A DNA stretch of 13,285 nt, taken from Solirubrobacterales bacterium (GTDB lineage Bacteria > Actinomycetota > Thermoleophilia > Solirubrobacterales > Solirubrobacteraceae). Where the stretch lies: the NCBI GenBank assembly GCA_003151895.1, contig PLYX01000039.1, forward strand, positions 1-13,285, in the 5' to 3' direction. The notes beneath the pieces are model-generated. The model was not told the origin of the DNA. It saw only the letters and a list, made by a program, of their open reading frames with translations, and ran no database searches. The position numbers and the translations under genes are program-made. Shown one piece after another: positions 7,273-12,598 of the stretch (positions are counted from its first letter, which is position 1; each line of letters begins with the position of its first letter).

Positions 7273-7300
7273 GCCACGCCTCGTCGCGCCTGGCTGTGTA

Positions 7301-8632
7301 GTGAAGGTTCTTGTAGTAGGAGCCGGTGGGCGCGAGCACGCGCTCGTGCGCGCGCTCGCGCGGTCCCCCCAAAAACCGGAGTTGTTGTGCGCGCCCGGCA
7401 ACGCTGGGATCGCGCGCGATGCGCGTCTGTTGAACATCGCCGCCGATGACGTGCGAGGCCTCATCCGGGCGGCGGAAGGAGAGCAGGTCGATCTGGTTGT
7501 CGTCGGGCCAGAGGCGCCGCTCGTCGAAGGGCTTGTGGACGGTCTCTCCTCCCTCAAGATCGCCGCGTTTGGTCCAACCGCCGCCGCAGCCAAGCTTGAG
7601 GGCTCCAAGGCTTATGCCAAGGAGATCATGATCGAGGCGAATATCCCGACCGCACGTTTCGAACTGGTCGGCGACGTCGAGGACGGGATGGCCGCTATAG
7701 ATCGTTACCCGGTTGTGCTCAAGGCAGACGGCTTGGCGGCTGGAAAGGGAGTCGTCATAGCTGAGGACGAGCGAACAGCTCGGGATACCTTGGAGAAGTT
7801 CCTGGTCGATCATCGGTTTGGCACGCGCATGGTGGTCGTAGAAGAGTTCTTGGTGGGCGAGGAGCTGTCGCTGCTCGCGCTGTGCGACGGGGTGCGCGCG
7901 CTGCCGATGGCGCCCGCGCGCGACTTCAAGCGCATATACGACGGCGACGAAGGTCCGAACACGGGTGGGATGGGCTCCTACTCGCCGGTCGCCGGGATCG
8001 ACGCGGCAAGAGTGCGCGAACTGGCCGCGATCGTGCATCAGCCGGTCGTGGATCTCATGCGCGCGCGCGGCACGCCCTTTCACGGAGTGCTGTACGCCGG
8101 ACTGATGCTCACCACCGACGGGCCGCGCGTGCTCGAGTTCAACGTGCGCTTCGGGGACCCCGAGACGCAGGCAGTGCTCCCGCGCCTGCGCAGCGACCCG
8201 GTCGAAGTGCTGCTCGCCGCCACGCGCCCGGGCGGGCTGGAGGGCGTTGTCCTCGATTGGACGGACGACTGGGCTGTGACGCTCGTCCTGGCCTCCGCCG
8301 GCTACCCCGCCTCGTCCTCCAGCGGCGATGAGATCCACGGCCTCGACCAGGTGCCCGTCGGCATCGAAGTGACGCACGCGGGTACGGCGCGGCGCGGCGG
8401 CTCGCCGGGCGCGGGCGGCGGCGGATCAGGGGCCAGCGGCGAGACGGCGTCACGAGACGGCGCGATCGTCACCGCGGGTGGTCGGGTGCTCAACGTGACC
8501 GCGCTTGGCGCGAGCGCCAGATCTGCCCGGGAGGCGGCGTATGCTGCCGCCGAGAAGATCTCATTCGACGGAATGCAAATGCGGCGCGACATCGCCGCGA
8601 GCGCGGAACTCCAGAACGCCGGCGCACGATGA
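7301..8632 (+). CDS. purD: Phosphoribosylamine-glycine ligase (GAR synthetase) PurD
   Basis: PurD is an ATP-grasp ligase joining phosphoribosylamine and glycine to form GAR. The 443-residue product shows VLVVGAGGREHAL (3-15), VVGPEAPLVEGLVDGL, KADGLAAGKGVVI (141-153), GPNTGGMGSYSPV (218-230) and the family signature RFGDPETQ (283-290). The GTG at 7301 is set by the family N-terminus; no Shine-Dalgarno sequence is evident. A 20-odd residue Gly/Ser-rich insert (about 363-384) sits between HAGTA and RDGAIVTAGGRVL, where the family normally passes straight through. The first 560 bases use noticeably more A/T-ending codons than the remainder. The stop overlaps purE as ATGA. Confidence 0.96.
   Translation: MKVLVVGAGGREHALVRALARSPQKPELLCAPGNAGIARDARLLNIAADDVRGLIRAAEGEQVDLVVVGPEAPLVEGLVDGLSSLKIAAFGPTAAAAKLEGSKAYAKEIMIEANIPTARFELVGDVEDGMAAIDRYPVVLKADGLAAGKGVVIAEDERTARDTLEKFLVDHRFGTRMVVVEEFLVGEELSLLALCDGVRALPMAPARDFKRIYDGDEGPNTGGMGSYSPVAGIDAARVRELAAIVHQPVVDLMRARGTPFHGVLYAGLMLTTDGPRVLEFNVRFGDPETQAVLPRLRSDPVEVLLAATRPGGLEGVVLDWTDDWAVTLVLASAGYPASSSSGDEIHGLDQVPVGIEVTHAGTARRGGSPGAGGGGSGASGETASRDGAIVTAGGRVLNVTALGASARSAREAAYAAAEKISFDGMQMRRDIAASAELQNAGAR
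8401..8443. repeat. Inverted arms within the Gly/Ser insert of purD
   Basis: CTCGCCG (8401-8407) and CGGCGAG (8437-8443) are reverse complements around a 29-base GC-rich spacer. They bracket most of the codons for the low-complexity insert SPGAGGGGSGASGE. Seven-base arms can occur by chance at this base composition, so the link to the purL and purQ palindromes is tentative. Confidence 0.3.
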
Positions 8633-9114
8633 GCGATACCGCCCCCACACCGATACGAACCGGGCTCGCCGAGGCCGAGGTGCAGGCGCAGCTCGAGGAG
8701 TTCGACGTCGACGGGCCGCTCGTCGGCATCGTGATGGGCTCCTCGAGCGACATGGAGGCGATGGAGAAGGCCGCCAAGGAGCTGCGTGAGCGCGGCATCC
8801 CGCACGAGATGAAGGTCATGTCAGCGCACCGCGAAGCGGATGTGGTGGCCGAGTACGCCAAGAGCGCCAAGTCACGCGGCCTGCGCGTCGTGATCGCGGG
8901 CGCCGGCATCTCCGCGGCGCTCCCGGGCGCGGTCGCCGCGCACACCGACCTGCCGGTGATCGGGGTGCCGCTGTCGGGACGTCTCACGGCCGCCGGAGGG
9001 CTCGACGCGATCCTCTCGATCGTGCAGATGCCTCCGGGTGTGCCCGTCGCGTGCGTCGGCCTCGACAACGCCCGCAACGCGGCGATCCTGGCCGCGCAGA
9101 TCCTCGCGGCGTAG
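8629..9114 (+). CDS. purE: 5-(carboxyamino)imidazole ribonucleotide mutase / AIR carboxylase PurE
   Basis: PurE makes CAIR, either by isomerising N5-CAIR (class I, supplied by PurK) or by direct carboxylation of AIR (class II). The 161-residue product shows VGIVMGSSSDMEAM (42-55), MSAHREADVV, VIAGAGISAALPGAVAAHT and ILSIVQMPPGVPVACVGLDNARNAAILAAQIL. The last segment and SAHR resemble class I. However, the class-I AAHLPG motif reads SAALPG, so its His is replaced by Ala, and no purK is visible. The ATG at 8629 overlaps the purD stop (ATGA) and is probably translationally coupled. About 38 residues precede the core domain, more than usual. Its 3' end is duplicated downstream. Confidence 0.94.
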   Translation: MSDTAPTPIRTGLAEAEVQAQLEEFDVDGPLVGIVMGSSSDMEAMEKAAKELRERGIPHEMKVMSAHREADVVAEYAKSAKSRGLRVVIAGAGISAALPGAVAAHTDLPVIGVPLSGRLTAAGGLDAILSIVQMPPGVPVACVGLDNARNAAILAAQILAA

Positions 9115-9201
9115 ATAGCCGGGACGCCTGTCCCGCCCATCGGGCTGGACAACGCCCGCAACACGGCGATCCTCGCCGCGCAGATTCTCGCGGCGTAGAC
9201 A
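9034..9201 (+). repeat. 84-base tandem duplication of the purE 3' end
   Basis: The end of purE (GLDNARNAAILAAQILAA-stop, 9058-9114) recurs 84 bases later and in the same frame (GLDNARNTAILAAQILAA-stop, 9142-9198). Only five of 57 bases differ, and four of those are silent. Weaker similarity extends upstream (PGVPVACV versus AGTPVPPI). After the second stop, about 30 bases resemble the start of a third unit. The second copy has no start of its own and would be translated only by read-through of the purE stop. GGGAC/GTCCC (9121-9134) forms a small hairpin between the copies. Confidence 0.85.
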
Positions 9202-9302
9202 CAGCCGCGACGCTGTCCCGATCGCACCTGTTCGCCGGAATAGGAGGCAGTGACGTATGCGCTCACACATCCTGTTGGCGTCTCACAACACCTCTGATAC
9301 CA

Positions 9303-9530
9303 TTGCGGTCCAAGCATCCAAAGAAGCAGATCGAGGCGGCCCTCAAGCGCGCAGAAGACCAAGGTTTTCGCGTGGAGACGAACCGCGGTCACTGGGGAAT
9401 TGTCTATTGCCCGGCAAGCAATGCTGGGATGTGTCGTCCCTTCTCGGTCAACAGCTCTCCGCGGAGCGCCGACTACGCAGCCAAGAGAATCGACAGTTTC
9501 ATTACACACTGCCCCCACTGCAAACGATGA
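9303..9530 (+). CDS. HicA-like small protein, candidate toxin
   Basis: This 75-residue product reads KKQIEAALKRAEDQGFRVE, then RGHWGIVYCP, RPFSVNSSPRS, and ADYAAKRIDSFITHCPHCKR. The inferred helix-strand-strand-helix order, with an N-terminal amphipathic helix and His30 before a hydrophobic strand, resembles the double-stranded-RNA-binding-like fold of HicA toxins. That is a resemblance, not an identification. It ends with a CPHC motif and has two further Cys. The TTG at 9303 is the only start close to the conserved region, and no ribosome-binding site precedes it. TTGGCG (9275) and TACCAT (9298), 17 apart, could be a weak promoter. Its stop overlaps the next gene as ATGA. GC content is visibly lower than in the pur genes. 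Confidence 0.6.
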   Translation: MRSKHPKKQIEAALKRAEDQGFRVETNRGHWGIVYCPASNAGMCRPFSVNSSPRSADYAAKRIDSFITHCPHCKR

Positions 9531-10084
9531 GCAATCACACGTTCACACTTCTATTCCTGGCCCCGGGCATGGGCATCGACGAACTCTCGATCCATCTGTA
9601 CGAAAGGATTGACGACGCTTCGCTGATGGGCCCGGGTAGCGATGGGACATGCCTGCTTGAATTCGATCGGCAGGCAGCGAGCTTTCCGGACGCGCTCGCG
9701 ATGGCGCTGGACGAACTGCGGAGCGCGCTTCCCGAGGCAACCATCTTGCGCGTCGAAGAGTACGACCTGGCGACAATGGGCGACATCGCCGCGCGCGCCG
9801 GACGCACGGCCGAGAGCGTCAGGCTGCTCGTGAACGGCAGGCGCGGCCCGGGCGGCTTTCCGCCCGCCGCCGGGCGCCTTGGCGCCCGCACGAAGGTGTG
9901 GCGCTGGACCGACGTCGCGGAGTGGTTCGACCAGACGCTCGGGGAGCCGCTCTCAGACACGGCCGACAGCGCGTTCATCCAGGCGTTCAACGACGCTTTG
10001 GAGATACGCCGGTTGGCGAGCAGACTTGGCAAGCGCGAGCGGCAGGTTGTGGCAGGTGCCCTGCCGGACCGGCTCGCCGCGTAG
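9527..10084 (+). CDS. Helix-turn-helix protein, candidate antitoxin of the HicA-like partner
   Basis: The 185-residue product has three parts. Residues 1-78 (TFTLLFLA, LLEFDRQAASFPDALAMAL, ATILRVE) look like a small alpha/beta domain reminiscent of HicB-type sensor domains. Residues 79-135 (YDLATMGDIAARAGRTAES, then GPGGFPPA, then KVWRWTDVAEWF) are a MerR/AlpA-like winged helix-turn-helix. A helical tail follows. The combination is common as small DNA-binding proteins in actinobacteria. The ATG at 9527 overlaps the upstream stop (ATGA), which implies coupled translation at matched levels, as in toxin-antitoxin pairs. The frame is also open back to an ATG at 9257, but that part overlaps the upstream gene and looks non-coding. 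Confidence 0.75.
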   Translation: MSNHTFTLLFLAPGMGIDELSIHLYERIDDASLMGPGSDGTCLLEFDRQAASFPDALAMALDELRSALPEATILRVEEYDLATMGDIAARAGRTAESVRLLVNGRRGPGGFPPAAGRLGARTKVWRWTDVAEWFDQTLGEPLSDTADSAFIQAFNDALEIRRLASRLGKRERQVVAGALPDRLAA

Positions 10085-10092
10085 GAACTCAG

Positions 10093-10155
10093 ACCGCGCT
10101 CCCGCAGGACGCGGGTGATTAGAGGCGAGAGCTGCTCGTCGAGCAGCGCCTTCAC
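10093..10155 (-). pseudogene. Truncated PIN-like (DUF5615-type) toxin
   Basis: Immediately after the DUF433 antitoxin, a GTG at 10155 overlapping its stop (GTGA) begins VKALLDEQLSPLITRVLRERG. This is the N-terminus of the PIN-like DUF5615 family, with the acidic LLDE residues of its putative nuclease site. Family similarity stops after 21 codons. The frame then runs antisense through the convergent helix-turn-helix gene, whose stop is at 10082-10084, so most of a roughly 110-residue protein is missing. This is a toxin remnant; the junction lies between about 10084 and 10093. Confidence 0.7.
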
Positions 10156-10565
10156 GAGGCGAGCGCCTGCTTGCCGGCCTCCCAGGCGGCGTACCCGCGC
10201 TCCCACTCAGCCTGATTGAGCGCGATCTCGGCGTCGATCTCATCGCGATACTCGCCGTAGTAGGCAACCGCGGCCTGGACCCGTCCAGGCGCGATCTCCA
10301 GAAATGCGGCGGCCTCCTCTGGATTGTTGTCGTTCTCGCGGACCGTCGCCACCACCTCCCACACGTCAAGGCCACTTCCCACCAGCGCTGCCCGCCGGCC
10401 ACTTGGCCCATCGACGAAGCGCACGAGCGGGTGATCCTCTCGGCGCAGGCTCTCGTCTACATAACGCTGGGCAAGGGTCCGGGGAGCAAGCCCAGCCCGT
10501 TGGGCCTGTTCGGCAAGTCGCTCGCTGACGCCAGGCCTGAGTCGGAGCGTGAAGTGATCGCTCAT
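10152..10565 (-). CDS. Ribbon-helix-helix / DUF433 antitoxin-like protein
   Basis: This 137-residue protein has an N-terminal ribbon-helix-helix segment, MSDHFTLRLRPGVSERLAEQAQRAG (1-25) continuing to about 42. A DUF433-type domain follows (DHPLVRFVDGPSGRRAALVGSGLDVWEVV, then NPEEAAAFLEIAPGRVQAAVAYY, 44-103) and an acidic helical tail. DUF433 proteins are usually encoded next to DUF5615 PIN-like proteins as VapBC-like toxin-antitoxin pairs, and that is the gene order here. The ATG at 10565 lies eight bases after a GATACA hexamer, with no Shine-Dalgarno sequence, suggesting a leaderless message. Because the partner is truncated, this is an orphan antitoxin that may still repress its own promoter. 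Confidence 0.85.
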   Translation of the reverse strand: MSDHFTLRLRPGVSERLAEQAQRAGLAPRTLAQRYVDESLRREDHPLVRFVDGPSGRRAALVGSGLDVWEVVATVRENDNNPEEAAAFLEIAPGRVQAAVAYYGEYRDEIDAEIALNQAEWERGYAAWEAGKQALAS

Positions 10566-10573
10566 GCGACCAC

Positions 10574-10579
10574 TGTATC
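10574..10579 (-). promoter_or_regulatory. Putative -10 of the DUF433 antitoxin gene
   Basis: GATACA on the minus strand ends eight bases before the ATG. GTGTCA lies 16 bases further upstream as a poor -35. The hexamer overlaps the proximal arm of the inverted repeat, so a bound repressor would block RNA polymerase. Confidence 0.4.
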
Positions 10580-10611
10580 ACCTGGTGCCACGGCGTGACA
10601 CCAGGTGATAC
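10575..10611. promoter_or_regulatory. Perfect 13-base inverted repeat, probable autoregulatory operator
   Basis: GTATCACCTGGTG (10575-10587) and CACCAGGTGATAC (10599-10611) are exact reverse complements separated by 11 bases. The repeat ends nine bases upstream of the antitoxin ATG and covers the likely promoter. Centre-to-centre arm spacing is 24 bases, a little over two helical turns, which suits a pair of ribbon-helix-helix dimers on one face of the DNA. A terminator is unlikely: the position is 5' of the gene and no T tract follows. Confidence 0.75.
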
Positions 10612-10647
10612 GGAACCGGCCTTCCAGCGCATCGAGGCGGGGGTTGC

Positions 10648-12378
10648 CTACTTGCGTTTGCCTCTCGTCTCGCTGACCACGACGGACTTCTTCACCGTCG
10701 TCCCGCTTGTGACAGTCACTGCGGCCTTGCCAGATAGTTTGTGACCTTTGGCCGCAGCGAGCGCGATTCTGCCCGCTGCAGTCAGGCTAACGGAGATCGT
10801 CGCCTTCTTACCCGCGGCGAGCGAGTATGAGCCCCTCGCGAGTGTCACCGTCTTCCTTTTGGCTTTTCTGCCTCTACCCTTGACCTGTCCGGTGAGTTCG
10901 ATCGTTCCCGTACAGGTCGCGTTTGCACAGGCGAGCGGCACCCGCGCCGATCCGCCGGACACGACGATTTTCGAGCTCGACAGCATCACCGCCGGCAGGA
11001 TCACCGCGACCGCGGCGCTTCTGGCGCTCGTGCGCCCGGCGACGTTGGTGGCCGTGACTTCACACACCAGAGCATGGCCCACGTCGGCCGCCTGCACGAT
11101 ATACGCCGGCGATGTGGCTCCAGCGATCGGCGCACCGTCGCGCAACCACTGATAGGAGAACGGCGAGGTGAGAGGCCATCCCACCGACAGCGCGAGTTCC
11201 GGTTCGCCGGTCCAAGAGCCGCTCGAGCACGACAGCAGGCTGCCCACCGTGGCGGTGCCCGAGACGCTCGGCCCCGCCGTGTTGTATGGCAGCGAGGGCA
11301 CCATCGCGGCGTTGACTCCCGGCGTGAGCGCGCCCACTGCAACCCCCACGGGATTGGCGGTCGCTTCCGAGGGCTGATTGCTGAAGAACTGCGTTACGTA
11401 CTTTGGCGGGCACCTGGGGAGGTGTTCGCATGCCTTGTATTCGGCTTCAGAGTATTCCCAAAAGAAACTGACCTTGTAGGAGCCGGTCCGCAGCCCGGTT
11501 ATCGTGTATTCGCCATTCGCGTTGGTGGAGGCGTACCCAAAACCGCCTTCCACGCCCGAGATGTAGACTCCGATTTTAGCCAACCTGCCGTGGGAGTAAG
11601 CGTCCGTGACGGTACCCGAGATCTTGCCTCCTTCGGTCAGTGTGGCCCCGATCCCCGAAGTCGTTTTCCCGGCGGTGACCAGAACAGGATTAGCGCTTTC
11701 GAGCGACAGCTGACCGTTGTAATACTGAGCAAGATATGTCGAACCCGAGGGGAAGAAGCCAACCTTGTATTCGCCTTCCGTCAGGCCTTCTACCGTATAT
11801 TCGCCGTTGGCGTTGGTGAAGACGACTTTGATGGGTTCGAAGCTGAAGGCGGACCCGTACACATCGACGGTGACGCCCAGGACAGGCACACCGGCACTGT
11901 TAGTCACCGTTCCCGTGATCTTACCCGGTTCCTGCAGGGTGGCGTTGATCCCCGAAGTCGTGCTCCCTTCGGTGACAGAGACAAAATTGGCATTCGCAAG
12001 CGACGGCTGTTTGTTGTAGTACTGATTGGCGTAGGGCAGGGCTGAGAATCCCACCTTGTACTGGCCTTCCGAGAGCCCGGACACGGTGTATTCACCGCTC
12101 GCGTTGGTGGAGGCGGATCCCTCGAATTCATTATTCGGACCGTACGCCGTGACTGAGACGTTCGCGAGCGCTTTATGGGCGGATTCGGTCACAGTCCCTT
12201 CGATCTTGCCGGTTCCCGCCGCGACGGCGGCGGGAACGAGCGCAAGCATGGCAACGCAGCCAACCATCGCCGCGAATGCCCAGCGACCGGCTCCATTGTA
12301 CCGTAGACCACGGCGCAGAGCACCCCTGGTCGCACGGGTCTCCGCGTAGCGACGCGGCGCTGGCAAAGAACTTCTCAT
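10648..12378 (-). CDS. Secreted protein with three CnaB/carboxypeptidase-regulatory-like repeats and an Ig-like domain
   Basis: This 576-residue protein is predicted to be extracellular, with no enzymatic motif. A long basic N-region leads to the hydrophobic stretch WAFAAMVGCVAMLALVPAAVAAG (33-55), a signal peptide with an AxA site. Three repeats of about 95-110 residues start at GKIEGTVT (58), GKITGTVT (152) and GKISGTVT (251), each with NGEYTV/SGEYTV and a GxYKVxF strand. They are typical of carboxypeptidase-regulatory-like/CnaB prealbumin folds. Repeat 3 adds a Cys pair (C317, C323). An Ig-like domain (367-460, SYQWLRDGAPIAG, VCEVTATNVAG) follows, then a Lys/Arg-rich beta domain (466-576). 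There is no LPXTG motif or membrane anchor. AAGGAG six bases before the ATG fixes the start. The role is unknown; surface or matrix adhesion is a guess. Confidence 0.88.
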   Translation of the reverse strand: MRSSLPAPRRYAETRATRGALRRGLRYNGAGRWAFAAMVGCVAMLALVPAAVAAGTGKIEGTVTESAHKALANVSVTAYGPNNEFEGSASTNASGEYTVSGLSEGQYKVGFSALPYANQYYNKQPSLANANFVSVTEGSTTSGINATLQEPGKITGTVTNSAGVPVLGVTVDVYGSAFSFEPIKVVFTNANGEYTVEGLTEGEYKVGFFPSGSTYLAQYYNGQLSLESANPVLVTAGKTTSGIGATLTEGGKISGTVTDAYSHGRLAKIGVYISGVEGGFGYASTNANGEYTITGLRTGSYKVSFFWEYSEAEYKACEHLPRCPPKYVTQFFSNQPSEATANPVGVAVGALTPGVNAAMVPSLPYNTAGPSVSGTATVGSLLSCSSGSWTGEPELALSVGWPLTSPFSYQWLRDGAPIAGATSPAYIVQAADVGHALVCEVTATNVAGRTSARSAAVAVILPAVMLSSSKIVVSGGSARVPLACANATCTGTIELTGQVKGRGRKAKRKTVTLARGSYSLAAGKKATISVSLTAAGRIALAAAKGHKLSGKAAVTVTSGTTVKKSVVVSETRGKRK

Positions 12379-12495
12379 AGAACTCTCCTTGGTTTGATCG
12401 CGCCTATCGAGTGGCGCTCCGTCGCGCCAGCGAGCCTCAGGCGGCCCGTATAGCCTCCGGCCATGGCCCTATCCCCCGATACGCCTCGTATGTGC
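12379..12495 (-). other. Structured 5' leader of the secreted-protein gene
   Basis: Between the promoter and the ATG lies about 115 bases containing TGGCGC/GCGCCA with a six-base loop (12412-12429), the palindrome GGCCATGGCC (12459-12468) and ATACG/CGTAT with a three-base loop (12479-12491). I looked for known riboswitch cores and could not match one. The Shine-Dalgarno AAGGAG is at 12385-12390. Confidence 0.4.
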
Positions 12496-12502
12496 GCGGC
12501 GG

Positions 12503-12532
12503 ATCGTATGCACGGAATGGTTGGCTTGTCAA
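12503..12532 (-). promoter_or_regulatory. Sigma-70-type promoter of the secreted-protein gene
   Basis: On the minus strand a consensus TTGACA (12532-12527) is followed by an 18-base spacer and TACGAT (12508-12503). Transcription would start near 12496. This is the best promoter match in the window and lies just beyond the end of clpB, in an AT-richer patch. Confidence 0.7.
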
Positions 12533-12534
12533 GC

Positions 12535-12563
12535 GCAAAACCAATTAATCGGATCTTGCCGAT
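12535..12563 (-). terminator. Weak terminator-like hairpin after clpB
   Basis: Read on the minus strand, ATCGG and CCGAT (five-base stem, six-base loop, 12548-12563) are followed by TAATTGGTTTT. The stem is short and the T tract interrupted, so termination may be incomplete. It lies 36 bases past the clpB stop and directly before the next promoter. Confidence 0.35.
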
Positions 12564-12598
12564 GCTTGAGACCTGGCTTTAGACGGCCGGGACGGGGC

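Noticed and set aside
7256..8377. A 373-codon frame antisense to purD.
   Set aside because: It shows no recognisable motif, and purD on the other strand is unmistakable.
9121..9134. GGGAC/GTCCC hairpin after purE as a terminator.
   Set aside because: It has a five-base stem without a T tract and is part of the duplicated segment.
9118..9201. The second purE 3' copy as an independent small gene or CRISPR-like repeat.
   Set aside because: It has no start codon or ribosome-binding site, only two clear units, and no regular spacers.
11074..12045. A 323-codon plus-strand frame inside the secreted-protein gene.
   Set aside because: It mirrors the repeats of the real gene; the minus frame has a signal peptide, domains and a ribosome-binding site.
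12440..12495. GCCTCCGGCC resembling part of a cyclic-di-GMP riboswitch.
   Set aside because: It matches only on the strand opposite to transcription, and the rest of the riboswitch core is missing.
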